Source of the DNA: Pseudomonadales bacterium
Lineage (GTDB): Bacteria; Pseudomonadota; Gammaproteobacteria; Pseudomonadales; Azotimanducaceae
Assembly (NCBI GenBank): GCA_022827245.1
Contig: JAJDTI010000107.1
Location: forward strand, 1-36,069
Length of the DNA stretch: 36,069 nucleotides
Direction: 5' to 3'
The notes under the pieces are model-generated. The model ran no database searches and was not told the origin of the DNA. It saw nothing but the letters and a program-made list of their open reading frames with translations. This document shows, in pieces, positions 25,335 through 33,108 of this stretch. The translations under genes and the position numbers were made by a program. The stretch's first letter is position 1; each line of letters starts with the position of its first letter.

Positions 25335-26177
25335 ATGTGGCCGACCGAACCGGATTCCTTCGAGTCCCTCGTCGCGGCGCCGGCGGATGCCGAGCGCGAC
25401 GACGCCCTGTACTTCGCCTACCTGGGGGAGGAGATCCTGTGCATCAGCGAGCGGGGCATACCGCGCCCGGTCACGCGGGACGAGTTCCGCTGGCTCGACG
25501 TGGAGGTCTCCTGGCGGACCTTCCTGGGCCGGTGGGAGGGGCGGCCCTGCTTCGCCCTGGCGGCATCGGGCAACGTGCCGGAAGGGTTTGCGCGCGTCGG
25601 TCTGCGCGCATGGCTGGGACGGGTCGATCCGGCGTTCTTCTACCTGGCCGGCCGGGCCAAGCAGATCGTCGACTGGCACCGCGACCACCGGTACTGCGGG
25701 CGCTGCGGGACGGAAACGGTCGACCACGGCACCGACCGCGCCAAGGAGTGCCCGCGCTGCGGAATGGTCAGCTACCCCCGCCTGTCGCCGAGCATCATCG
25801 TCCTCGTCCGGCGGGGGGACGAGATGCTGCTGGCGCGCAACGCGAACTGGCCCACCGGGATGTTCAGCACCCTCGCGGGCTTCGTCGAACCGGGCGAGTC
25901 GATCGAGCAGACCGTGCATCGCGAGGTGGAGGAGGAGGTGGGCATCGCCATCACGAACCTGCGCTACCTCGGCAGCCAGTCCTGGCCGTTTCCCAACTCG
26001 CTCATGCTGGGCTTCCACGCGGACTACGCGGGGGGCGACATCGTGTGCCAGGACGACGAGATCGCCGAGGCGCACTGGTTCCACTACGCCCGGCCGCCGA
26101 ACACGCCGGGGGGTACGGCCATCTCGGGCTGGCTGATCCAGGCGTTCATCGACGAGATGACGGCGGCCGCGGAGTAG
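25335..26177 (+). CDS. nudC: NADH pyrophosphatase / NAD-RNA decapping Nudix enzyme
   Basis: NudC hydrolyses NAD(H) and removes NAD caps from RNA. The 280-residue protein has a zinc ribbon with Cys121, Cys124, Cys139 and Cys142, a complete Nudix box from Gly182 to Gly203 (Glu188, Arg196, Glu197, Glu200 and Glu201 in place), and SQSWPFPNS, the NADH-specific signature SQPWPFPxS with Pro changed to Ser. The ATG at 25335 is preceded by AGGAG at 25319-25323. It starts 23 nt after dnaQ. Confidence 0.95.
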   Translation: MWPTEPDSFESLVAAPADAERDDALYFAYLGEEILCISERGIPRPVTRDEFRWLDVEVSWRTFLGRWEGRPCFALAASGNVPEGFARVGLRAWLGRVDPAFFYLAGRAKQIVDWHRDHRYCGRCGTETVDHGTDRAKECPRCGMVSYPRLSPSIIVLVRRGDEMLLARNANWPTGMFSTLAGFVEPGESIEQTVHREVEEEVGIAITNLRYLGSQSWPFPNSLMLGFHADYAGGDIVCQDDEIAEAHWFHYARPPNTPGGTAISGWLIQAFIDEMTAAAE

Positions 26178-26201
26178 CCGCGGCCGCGGGGACGCGGGCG
26201 G

Positions 26202-26537
26202 TCAGGGCGGCACGTCGAGCGGGATCCCCCGGAACACCGAGAGCAGCACGAACACGAGCGTGATGCTTCCGTCCGACCGGAAACGCTCCTCCATGAAGGC
26301 GTCCATCACGTCTGCGTCCCCACAGAGCAGCCCCAGGGCCGTCTGGGCGGAATCGAAGTAGAACGCCGCCTCCGGGACGACGGTGTCGTCGAAGGCGAGA
26401 CCCGCCGCGCTGATCGAACAGACGAGGGGCCGCCAGCCGTCCACCGCCAGGGCGACACGGACGTCATGGCCGCCCAGGACGGACCCGTCGAACCGATCGG
26501 CGAGGGTGTCGCGGAATTCGTTTCGACCGTCCGGCAC
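26202..26537 (-). CDS. Small SCP2-like protein (tentative)
   Basis: The 111-residue product is compact and has no signal peptide or membrane helix. The pattern SVLGGHDVRVALAVDG...EAAFYFDSAQTALGLLCGDADVMDAF followed by RFRSDG resembles small bacterial SCP2 sterol-carrier-fold proteins, which bind hydrophobic ligands; I recall a similar gene upstream of sohB in Pseudomonas. The GTG at 26537 is favoured because GGGAGGA lies 6 nt upstream; the longer frame to ATG 26627 would run over the sohB start. It is convergent with nudC and divergent from sohB. Confidence 0.6.
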   Translation of the reverse strand: MPDGRNEFRDTLADRFDGSVLGGHDVRVALAVDGWRPLVCSISAAGLAFDDTVVPEAAFYFDSAQTALGLLCGDADVMDAFMEERFRSDGSITLVFVLLSVFRGIPLDVPP

Positions 26538-26625
26538 GGCGGTCCTCCCGGGACGCAGGCAAGGGGCTTTGTGGTAGATTAGCGCGCTTTTTCCCACCCG
26601 CGGCCAACCCCTTTCCCTGCACGAC

Positions 26626-27672
26626 ATGGACTACCTGTTCGACTACCTGTCCTTCCTGGCCAAGGCCGTCACGGTCGTCGTGGCCATCGTCGTCACGGTG
26701 GCCGCCGTCGCCGCCGCCGGCATGCGGCGGCACCGGCACGCGCCGGGCGGGCACGTCGAGGTCACCCGGCTCAACGACCGCCTGCGCGAACTCGCCAACG
26801 CGCTCGCCCAGGCCATGTCGGCGCCCGGGGAGTACAAGAAACGGCTCAAGGAAGAGCACAAGGAGATCAAGCGGGCCCGGAAGGAGCCCACGGAGCGGCC
26901 CCGGGTGTTCGTGATCGCGTTCAAGGGAGACCTGGAAGCGACCGGTATCCGCGCGCTGCGCAACGAGGTCACCGCGGTCCTCACGACCGCGCGCGAGGAC
27001 GACGAGGTGGTCGTGCGCATCGAGAGCGGCGGCGGACTGGTCCACGCATACGGTCTCGGCGCCTCGCAGCTATCGCGCATCCGGGCCCGGGGCATCCGGC
27101 TCGTGGCGGCGATCGACAAGATCGCGGCGAGCGGCGGCTACCTGATGGCGGCGGTCGCGGACAGGATCGTCGCAGCGCCTTTTGCCGTCGTCGGATCCAT
27201 CGGCGTCGCGGCCCAGGTGCCCAACGTGCACCGGCTGCTCAAGAAGAACGATGTGGACGTCGAGGTGCTCACCGCCGGCGAGTACAAGCGCACGCTCACG
27301 GTGTTCGGGGAGAACACGGAGAAGGGACGCGAGAAGTTCATCGAGGAACTCGAGGACATCCACGCGCTCTTCAAGGAGTTCGTCGGGGACAACCGCCCCG
27401 ACGTGGACCTCGGGGTCGTCGCCACCGGCGAGGCCTGGTACGGCCAGCGCGCCATCGATCGCAAGCTGGTTGACGAGCTCCGCACTTCCGACGAGTACCT
27501 GATGGCGGCGTGCGGCGAGCGCGACGTCTTCGAGGTGAAGTGGGTAGAGCCCCGCAAGCCGGTGGAGCGCCTGCTCGAACAGTGGAACGCCATGCTCGGA
27601 AAGGGACCGCTGGGCCGGTTCCTGGGCGGTGGCGCCGCGGCGGGGCGGCTGACCCCGGGCGGCGACGCGTGA
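26626..27672 (+). CDS. sohB: SohB-like S49 inner-membrane protease
   Basis: SohB is a signal-peptide-peptidase-A relative with a Ser-Lys dyad. The 348-residue protein has one N-terminal membrane helix (about 10-31), a charged linker (KKRLKEEHKEIKRARK), and the ClpP-fold protease domain from about 92. Nucleophile Ser169 lies in IAASGGYLMA and the general base is Lys221 in AGEYKRTLT; GSIGVAAQVPN and WYGQRAIDRKLVDEL are also conserved. The length matches E. coli SohB (349). A 13-bp triple repeat begins at its stop codon. Confidence 0.93.
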   Translation: MDYLFDYLSFLAKAVTVVVAIVVTVAAVAAAGMRRHRHAPGGHVEVTRLNDRLRELANALAQAMSAPGEYKKRLKEEHKEIKRARKEPTERPRVFVIAFKGDLEATGIRALRNEVTAVLTTAREDDEVVVRIESGGGLVHAYGLGASQLSRIRARGIRLVAAIDKIAASGGYLMAAVADRIVAAPFAVVGSIGVAAQVPNVHRLLKKNDVDVEVLTAGEYKRTLTVFGENTEKGREKFIEELEDIHALFKEFVGDNRPDVDLGVVATGEAWYGQRAIDRKLVDELRTSDEYLMAACGERDVFEVKWVEPRKPVERLLEQWNAMLGKGPLGRFLGGGAAAGRLTPGGDA

Positions 27673-27706
27673 GCGGGTGGCATGAGCGCGTGGTGTGAGC
27701 GGGTGG
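27670..27706 (+). repeat. 13-bp tandem repeat, three copies, at the sohB stop
   Basis: TGAGCGGGTGG recurs at 27670-27680, 27683-27693 (one change) and 27696-27706 with a 13-bp period. The first copy contains the sohB stop codon. The array fills most of the gap before the reductase gene. Confidence 0.85.
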
Positions 27707-27728
27707 TAATGACGGGAGAGACTGATAC

Positions 27729-28724
27729 ATGGGTACGTTCCGGGCGTTTCGGGTAACGCGGGAAGAGGACGGGCAGTTCACGAGGTCGATCGTCGAGCGC
27801 GACGACGCGGAACTCCCTGACGGCGAGCTCCTGGTGGAGGTCCGGTACTCCTCGCTCAACTACAAGGACGGGCTGTCCGCCACCGGCAATCCGGGGGTCA
27901 CCCGCAACTTCCCCCACACACCGGGCATCGACGCCGCCGGCGTCGTCCTCGAGTCCTCGGACGACCACTTCCACCCGGGCGAGGAGGTCGTCGCCATCGG
28001 CTTCGACCTGGGCATGAACACGCCGGGCGGTTTCGGCCAGCACGTGCGGATCCCCGCGGCGTGGGCCGTGCCCCTGCCGGACGGCCTCGGCCTCGAGGAG
28101 AGCATGATCCTCGGCACGGCAGGGTTCACTGCGGCCCTCTGTATCGACAAGCTGGAAGGTGCGGGCATGAAGCCTGCTTCCGGGCCCGTGCTGGTCACCG
28201 GCGCGACTGGCGGGGTCGGTTCCGTCGCCGTGACGCTGCTCGCGCAACTCGGCTACGAGGTGCACGCGGTGACCGGCAAGGAAGCGCGGCACGCGTACCT
28301 CCGGGAGCTCGGCGCGGCGGAGATCGTCTCCCGCGAAGCCGCCGCCGAGGCCAGCCGCCGTCCCCTCCTGCGGGAGACCTGGGGCGGGGTGGTGGACACC
28401 GTCGGCGGCGACATCCTCTTCAACGCCGTCAAGGGCCTGAAGTACGGGGCGAGCCTCGCGGCGTGCGGCCTCGTGGCCTCGCCTGAGATCCCGGCCACGG
28501 TGTTCCCGTTCATTCTCCGGCACGTGAACCTGCTCGGCATAGACTCCGTGGAACTGCCGATCGAGGAAAAGACGCACATCTGGGAGAAGCTGGCCGGCGC
28601 GTGGAAGATCGACAGCCTGGCCGCGCTCAAGGAAGAACTGACCCTCGACACGCTCTCCGACGCGATCGACCGCATCCTCGCCGGGCAGATGGTGGGCCGC
28701 GGAGTCCTCGACTTGGCGAGGTAG
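27729..28724 (+). CDS. acuI: Acrylyl-CoA reductase (AcuI/YhdH type MDR)
   Basis: AcuI/YhdH enzymes reduce acrylyl-CoA to propionyl-CoA with NADPH, removing a toxic electrophile; in DMSP-degrading bacteria this is a catabolic step. The 331-residue protein is a zinc-free medium-chain reductase: SLNYKDGLSATG, HTPGIDAAGVV, GFDLGMNTPGGFGQHVRIPA, the NADPH loop TGATGGVGSVA (157-167) and GRGVLDL at the end. GGGAGA lies about 10 nt before the ATG. No DMSP genes are nearby, so detoxification is likelier than DMSP use. It converges with the antiporter gene. Confidence 0.9.
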   Translation: MGTFRAFRVTREEDGQFTRSIVERDDAELPDGELLVEVRYSSLNYKDGLSATGNPGVTRNFPHTPGIDAAGVVLESSDDHFHPGEEVVAIGFDLGMNTPGGFGQHVRIPAAWAVPLPDGLGLEESMILGTAGFTAALCIDKLEGAGMKPASGPVLVTGATGGVGSVAVTLLAQLGYEVHAVTGKEARHAYLRELGAAEIVSREAAAEASRRPLLRETWGGVVDTVGGDILFNAVKGLKYGASLAACGLVASPEIPATVFPFILRHVNLLGIDSVELPIEEKTHIWEKLAGAWKIDSLAALKEELTLDTLSDAIDRILAGQMVGRGVLDLAR

Positions 28725-28737
28725 AGGACGACCCCTG

Positions 28738-29907
28738 CTAATCCCGCCGCAGGCTTGCGGACACGGCGATGGGGCTCGGGTAGCGGAAGATCACGAGGTA
28801 GGTGGACGCGACCAGCGTGATGACGGTGGCGGCCAGGATGGCGTGAGCCGCCTCGATGCCGACGAGGGCGCTGGCTGCGGCGACCCCGGTGACGAGGATC
28901 GAGAACTCGCTCGCCTGGCCTAGCCGCACACCGATCTCGCGGGCGGTGTCGCGGTTCTCGCCCTGCCAGGTGAGCAGCACCCGGAAGGTCACGGGCTTGA
29001 CCGCCAGCAGCGCCGCGCCGAGCACGAGGGCCGGGGCGGCGACCTGCACGAGCAGCATCGGCTCTACGGCGGCGCCGATCGAGAAGAAGAACAGGATGAG
29101 GAAGAAGTCGCGCAGGGGGCGGAGCGTGTCCGTGATGTACTGCGCGATCGGCGAGTTCGCGAGCGACACGCCGGCGACGATGGCGCCGACCTCAAAGGAC
29201 ATGCCCACGAAGTGGCAGGCCGTGGCGATCGCGAGGCACCAGCCGATCGCCAGCAGGAAGACGAATTCGTTGAAGGCGTCGAACCGGGCCAGCAGCGGCA
29301 GCAGCACGTACTTCACGCCCCCGAACGCGGCCAGGGCGATGGCCGGGAACGCCACGGCCACGAGCAGGAGGTGGTCGAGCAAGTCACCGGACCCGGGCTG
29401 GTACCCGGCGAGGGCCAGCAGCGCCACGATCGCGAGCAGGTCCTGGATGAGCAGCAGGCTGATGACGATCTCGCCGATGTGGCGGTGATGCAGGACCGTC
29501 GTCGGCAGCAGCTTGATGCCGATGATGGTGCTGGAGAAGACCGCGGCGATGCCGCCGACCAGGGCCTCCGCGACGGAGAAGCCGAACGACGCCATGACGG
29601 CAAAACCGACCGCGAAGAACACCGCCGTGCTCACCAGGGCCGTGACGACGGAGGCGCCGAGCATCGTGCGGAGCTTGTTCGGCGGGAGGTCGAGACCGAG
29701 CAGGAACAGCAGGAAGATGATGCCGATCTCGCCCGTGTCCTCCACGAAGGCGGCGTCCGGGATCCACCCCAGGGCGTGGGGCCCGAGAAGCATGCCGATC
29801 CCGATGTAGGCCACCAGCAGCGGCTGACGCGTGTAGAGCGCCACCGTCGCCAGGAGCGCCGCGCCCGAGAAAATCAGGAAGAACGATTCGACGACGCCAA
29901 GACTCAA
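28738..29907 (-). CDS. CPA2 cation:proton antiporter (KefB/YbaL-like, membrane domain only)
   Basis: The 389-residue protein has about 12 hydrophobic helices typical of Na_H_Exchanger-type CPA2 transporters. Recognisable parts are YIGIGMLLGPHALGWI, the half-helix region IIFLLFLLGLDLPPNKLR, GIAAVFSSTIIGIKLLP, LLIQDLLAI and GQASEFSILV, as in KefB, KefC and YbaL. It lacks the C-terminal TrkA-N (RCK) domain of KefB and KefC. The start is uncertain: TTG 29907 (GGAGG 10 nt upstream) gives a usual start, while GTG 29955 would add 16 residues. It follows DUF934 and cysI on the same strand. Ion specificity (K+ or Na+) cannot be read from the sequence. Confidence 0.88.
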   Translation of the reverse strand: MSLGVVESFFLIFSGAALLATVALYTRQPLLVAYIGIGMLLGPHALGWIPDAAFVEDTGEIGIIFLLFLLGLDLPPNKLRTMLGASVVTALVSTAVFFAVGFAVMASFGFSVAEALVGGIAAVFSSTIIGIKLLPTTVLHHRHIGEIVISLLLIQDLLAIVALLALAGYQPGSGDLLDHLLLVAVAFPAIALAAFGGVKYVLLPLLARFDAFNEFVFLLAIGWCLAIATACHFVGMSFEVGAIVAGVSLANSPIAQYITDTLRPLRDFFLILFFFSIGAAVEPMLLVQVAAPALVLGAALLAVKPVTFRVLLTWQGENRDTAREIGVRLGQASEFSILVTGVAAASALVGIEAAHAILAATVITLVASTYLVIFRYPSPIAVSASLRRD

Positions 29908-29994
29908 CTGACAAGCGCCTCCGCGAGCGCCAGGGGCCGGGCGCGATTGTGACACGCCCGCCGGGCGCCGTGTCCCGACGGACGCCGGCGGCGG

Positions 29995-30477
29995 CTACCG
30001 TCTGCGGAACGCGGGTACGGGCTGGCGGACGGAGGCCTGGTAGTGGTCCGTGATGGAGCCGACCGACGCGATGGCGACTTCGGCGCTGCGCCGGTCGGCG
30101 AGCAGGAACGCGTCGAATCCGGAACGGTGCAGGTACTGGGCGAGGTCCGGGAGGATGTCGCCGTAGGCCCGCAGTTCGCCTTGGAAACCGTAGCGCGTGC
30201 GCAGCAGCGCGCCGAGGGACAGCCCCCGCCCGTCGGCGAAGGCCGGGAAGTGGACCGCGATCAGCGGCAGGTCGGCGACGTGCGGTCCGACCGCCTCCGC
30301 TTCCGCGTCCCCTTCTACCCAGACACCGGCACGGCCCCCGGACAACGCCGCGCGCTGCGGGAGCCAGTCCTCCAGGGCCAGGATCGTGCGCTCCGGAACC
30401 GGGTCCGGCACGTCCCCGGAGCCGACCAGGGTCCACTCGTCGGGGACGACCCGCAGGCCCTTAACCAGCGCTGGCAT
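29995..30477 (-). CDS. DUF934 protein, partner of CysI
   Basis: DUF934 proteins are nearly always encoded next to a ferredoxin-type nitrite/sulfite reductase and are annotated as putative oxidoreductases; the biochemical role is unsettled. The 160-residue protein has the family pattern ALEDWLPQRA, LPLIAVHFPAFADGRG, LRTRYGFQGELRAYGDILPDLAQYLHRSGFDAF and a C-terminal DHYQ. Its ATG lies 17 nt inside the end of cysI, so the two are translationally coupled. Confidence 0.9.
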   Translation of the reverse strand: MPALVKGLRVVPDEWTLVGSGDVPDPVPERTILALEDWLPQRAALSGGRAGVWVEGDAEAEAVGPHVADLPLIAVHFPAFADGRGLSLGALLRTRYGFQGELRAYGDILPDLAQYLHRSGFDAFLLADRRSAEVAIASVGSITDHYQASVRQPVPAFRRR

Positions 30478-32116
30478 ACACCCGTTCCTTGAACGGCGCG
30501 ATGCCGATGCGGCGCACGCAGTGCAGGAAGGGCTCTTCCTCGACCCGCTTGTCCACGTAGACGTCCAGGATCTTGCCGATCACCCCGGTCACCTCGTCGC
30601 GCGAGAAGGACGGGCCGAGGATCTTGCCAAGGGAGGCATCGTCTCCGGCATGGCCGCCAAGGGCGATCTGGTAGAACTCGGCGCCCTTCTTGTCCACCCC
30701 CAGGATTCCGATGTGACCCACGTGGTGGTGGCCGCACGCGTTCATGCAGCCGGAAATGTTGAGATCGATGGGGCCGAGGTCGTGCAGGTAGTCGTAGTCG
30801 TCGAACTCGCGCTGGATCGCTTCGGCGACGGGGATCGACTTCGCGTTGGCCAGGGAGCAGTAGTCGCCGCCCGGGCAGCAGACGATGTCCGTCAGCAGGC
30901 CCAGGTTGGCCGATGCGAGGCCATGGGCGTCGGCGTGCTCCCAGAGTTCGAAGAGGTGCTCCTGCGGCACGTCCGGGAGCACGAAGTTCTGCTCGTGCCC
31001 GATGCGCAGCTCGCCGAAGCCGTAGCGGTCGGCCCAGTCGGCCACCGCGTCCATCTGCACGTCGGACACGTCGCCGGGCGGAACGCCGGTCAGCTTGGTC
31101 GACAGGGTGACGACGGCGTAGCCTGGGACCTTGTGCGGGGCAACGTTGTTCCGCACCCAGGCGTTGAACCCGGGGGAGGCGAGCCGCCGTTCGGCGAGCA
31201 GGGCCGTCTGATCCTCGCGCCGGGGATAGGCGGGCGGCTCGAAGCAGCGCAGGACGCGGTCGATCTCCTCGCGCGTCAGCGTGCTCGGACCGTCCTTCAG
31301 GTGTTCCCACTCCGCGTCCACCCGGTCGCGAAAGACCTCCGGGGTCATGGCCCGCACGAGGATCTTGATGCGCGCCTTGTACTTGTTGTCGCGGCGTCCG
31401 TAGCGGTTGTAGACGCGCATGATGGCTTCGAGGTACGTCAGCAGGTGGCGCTCCGGGAGTTCGGTCCGGATGACGCTGCCGATCGCGGGCGTTCGGCCGA
31501 GGCCGCCGCCGACGAGGAAGTCGAAAACGATGTCGTCGCCCGCGCGGTCCACGCGGATGCCGATGTCGTGCACGTGGATGGCGGCCCGGTCCGCTGCCGC
31601 CCCGTTGAAGGCGATCTTGAACTTGCGCGGCAGCCAGTCGAACTCCGGGTGCTGCGTGGACCACTGGCGGACGATCTCGCAGTAGGGGCGGGCGTCCACC
31701 CGCTCGTCCGCGGCGACGCCGGCGAACTGGTCCGTCGTGACGTTGCGGATGCAGCTTCCGCTGGTCTGGATGCAGTGCATGCGCACCCTGGCGAGGTCCC
31801 CGAGGATGTCCGGCACGACCTCCAGGGCCGGCCAGTTGATCTGCACGTTCTGCCGGGTGGTCAGGTGGCCGTAGCCCTTGTCGTAGCGGCGGGAGATGTC
31901 GGCGAGGGCGCGGAGCTGTTCCGAGGACAGCGTCCCGTAGGGCACCGCGATGCGGAGCATCGGCGCGAGCCGCTGGATGTAGAGGCCGTTGCGCAGCCGC
32001 AGTTGCAGGAACTGGTCGTCCGTCAGTTCCCCCGCCAGGTACCGCTCCGTCTGCTCGCGGTACTGCGCGACGCGCTCGTCTATGAAGCGCTGGTCGAATT
32101 CGTCGTAGCGATACAT
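30461..32116 (-). CDS. cysI: Sulfite (nitrite/sulfite) reductase hemoprotein
   Basis: This enzyme reduces sulfite to sulfide by six electrons with sirohaem and a [4Fe-4S] cluster. The 551-residue protein begins MYRYDEFDQRFIDERVAQYR and contains LRLRNGLYIQRLAPMLRIAVPYG, TTRQNVQINW, and both cluster motifs: CCPGGDYCSLA (Cys-x5-Cys) and ISGCMNACGHH (Cys-x3-Cys). There is no cysJ flavoprotein nearby, and the DUF934 partner suggests the ferredoxin- or alternative-donor type found in Pseudomonas. The ATG at 32116 fits the family start. A duplicated segment, a hairpin and a LysR-type palindrome lie within 125 nt upstream. Sulfide feeds cysteine and methionine, consistent with metH nearby. Confidence 0.94.
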   Translation of the reverse strand: MYRYDEFDQRFIDERVAQYREQTERYLAGELTDDQFLQLRLRNGLYIQRLAPMLRIAVPYGTLSSEQLRALADISRRYDKGYGHLTTRQNVQINWPALEVVPDILGDLARVRMHCIQTSGSCIRNVTTDQFAGVAADERVDARPYCEIVRQWSTQHPEFDWLPRKFKIAFNGAAADRAAIHVHDIGIRVDRAGDDIVFDFLVGGGLGRTPAIGSVIRTELPERHLLTYLEAIMRVYNRYGRRDNKYKARIKILVRAMTPEVFRDRVDAEWEHLKDGPSTLTREEIDRVLRCFEPPAYPRREDQTALLAERRLASPGFNAWVRNNVAPHKVPGYAVVTLSTKLTGVPPGDVSDVQMDAVADWADRYGFGELRIGHEQNFVLPDVPQEHLFELWEHADAHGLASANLGLLTDIVCCPGGDYCSLANAKSIPVAEAIQREFDDYDYLHDLGPIDLNISGCMNACGHHHVGHIGILGVDKKGAEFYQIALGGHAGDDASLGKILGPSFSRDEVTGVIGKILDVYVDKRVEEEPFLHCVRRIGIAPFKERVYASAG

Positions 32117-32119
32117 TTT

Positions 32120-32145
32120 CTGCCCAGATGCTCCTGCCCAGATGC
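32120..32145 (-). repeat. 14-bp tandem duplication just upstream of cysI
   Basis: On the plus strand CTGCCCAGATGC occurs at 32120-32131 and 32134-32145 (period 14, linked by TC). On the coding strand the two copies read GCATCTGGGCAG and end 4 nt before the cysI ATG, so the ribosome-binding region was duplicated, as at clpX. Confidence 0.85.
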
Positions 32146-32181
32146 CAGCCAGGACCGCCGCCCCCTCGTGCGGGCGGCCGG

Positions 32182-32239
32182 GCACTGTAGCAGTGCGCGG
32201 CCCGGGCAGGAACTAACCGATGGGTCTATGAATAGAACC
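32182..32239 (-). promoter_or_regulatory. cysI upstream region: LysR-type palindrome and leader hairpin
   Basis: GGGTCTATGAATAGAACC (32222-32239) is a near-perfect palindrome (TCTAT-GA-ATAGA core). On the coding strand TTCTATTCATAGA fits the T-N11-A signature of LysR-type regulators, about 110-120 nt before the cysI start. Nearer the gene, GCACTG (32182-32187) and CAGTGC (32191-32196) form a 6-bp hairpin. CysB, the sulfur regulator, is the natural candidate, but assignment is inference. Confidence 0.5.
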
Positions 32240-32263
32240 TCGGGAGGGAAGCGGGCGGGCGCG

Positions 32264-32932
32264 TCAGGGGTTCTTGCGCCCCGTCTCGAGCTTGTTGCGG
32301 ACTTCGCGCACCACCCGGGCGGCGAGTACCGCCTCGTGACGGCGCAGGAATGCTCCGACCCGGTCTCCGTCGTGGACGACCAGGGCGCGCAGCGCCCAGG
32401 AGAGCGCCTTGACCACCATGTCGTCGTGGTCCTCCGCGAGCATCCCGCAGACGGCGAGGGTCCTCGCCGCATCGCCCCTGCCGCCGTGGGTACGGACGTT
32501 CAGCGCGACGGTGCTGACCAGCGCCGCGCGCCGCCACCATCGGTCGGGAGACCGCGCCCAGGCGTGGACAACGTCGGTGTCGATCAGGCCGTCTCGCCAC
32601 GCCGGGCCCGACAACGTGCGCGCGAAGCCGTCCACGGCGTGCCAACTGTCCATCCCCGCGCCGAGTCCCTCGAGCCGCGCCCGGTCCAGGAGCGCGTACG
32701 CCGGCCGGTGTCCCGCGATCGCTTCACAGGCTGTCCACCGCAGTGACGGCGCTTCCTGCACGAGCGCCAGCGCGAAGCGGTGGACGGACTCGGCATCGAC
32801 GCCGCGCAGCCGCGCGGAGAGTTCGCGTCGTAGCGCGCGCACGAGGGGGGTGGTCGGATGCGGCAGGGCTGACACGCCCCGCACGAACGCCGCGACCTCG
32901 GCCCCGGTGTCGAGGGGTCGTGGACGGCTCAT
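32264..32932 (-). CDS. AlkD-like HEAT-repeat DNA alkylation repair protein
   Basis: AlkD-family glycosylases excise positively charged alkylated bases without base flipping. The 222-residue all-helical protein matches the family: LRWTACEAIA, the central GMDSWHAVD with Trp97-x3-Asp101 (equivalent to Trp109/Asp113 of Bacillus cereus AlkD), RWWRRAALVSTVALN with Arg135 (Arg148), KALSWALR with Trp179 (Trp187), and the C-terminal VVREVRNKLETGRKNP. All four functional residues are therefore present. It ends about 148 nt upstream of cysI on the same strand and diverges from the miniprotein gene. Confidence 0.82.
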   Translation of the reverse strand: MSRPRPLDTGAEVAAFVRGVSALPHPTTPLVRALRRELSARLRGVDAESVHRFALALVQEAPSLRWTACEAIAGHRPAYALLDRARLEGLGAGMDSWHAVDGFARTLSGPAWRDGLIDTDVVHAWARSPDRWWRRAALVSTVALNVRTHGGRGDAARTLAVCGMLAEDHDDMVVKALSWALRALVVHDGDRVGAFLRRHEAVLAARVVREVRNKLETGRKNP

Positions 32933-32989
32933 CCCGGGCGGCGCCGGGGCGGGCTGCTACACTCGGGTGCGGGGATCGGAGGATTCGGC

Positions 32990-33106
32990 ATGTCACGGAG
33001 TCCGGATTCGCGCAGGTCGAGCGCCGACGCGATTCCCGATGCCGTAGCCGCGGTGCTGGTCGTGTTGATCCTGACCGCCATGGCTGTCCACTTCGTATCC
33101 GGCTGA
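32990..33106 (+). CDS. 38-residue membrane miniprotein
   Basis: The sequence encodes MSRSPDSRRSSADAIPDAVA followed by a single hydrophobic helix (about 19-35, AVLVVLILTAMAV) and HFVSG. A strong Shine-Dalgarno, GGAGG at 32978-32982, lies 7 nt before the ATG, and a TACACT-like -10 is visible around 32957. The Arg/Ser-rich start and short tail suggest an N-in single-span protein. I do not recognise a named family. It diverges from the AlkD-like gene and ends 2 nt before the metH stop on the opposite strand. Confidence 0.6.
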   Translation: MSRSPDSRRSSADAIPDAVAAVLVVLILTAMAVHFVSG

Positions 33107-33108
33107 CG

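Noticed and set aside
26552..26580. Possible promoter upstream of sohB (TAGATT at 26575-26580).
   Set aside because: No acceptable -35 box at the right distance; not strong enough to annotate.
30197..32746. An 849-codon open frame on the plus strand opposite cysI.
   Set aside because: It is a mirror of the cysI, DUF934 and AlkD-like genes. High GC keeps antisense frames open; it lacks family motifs while cysI on the other strand is unmistakable.
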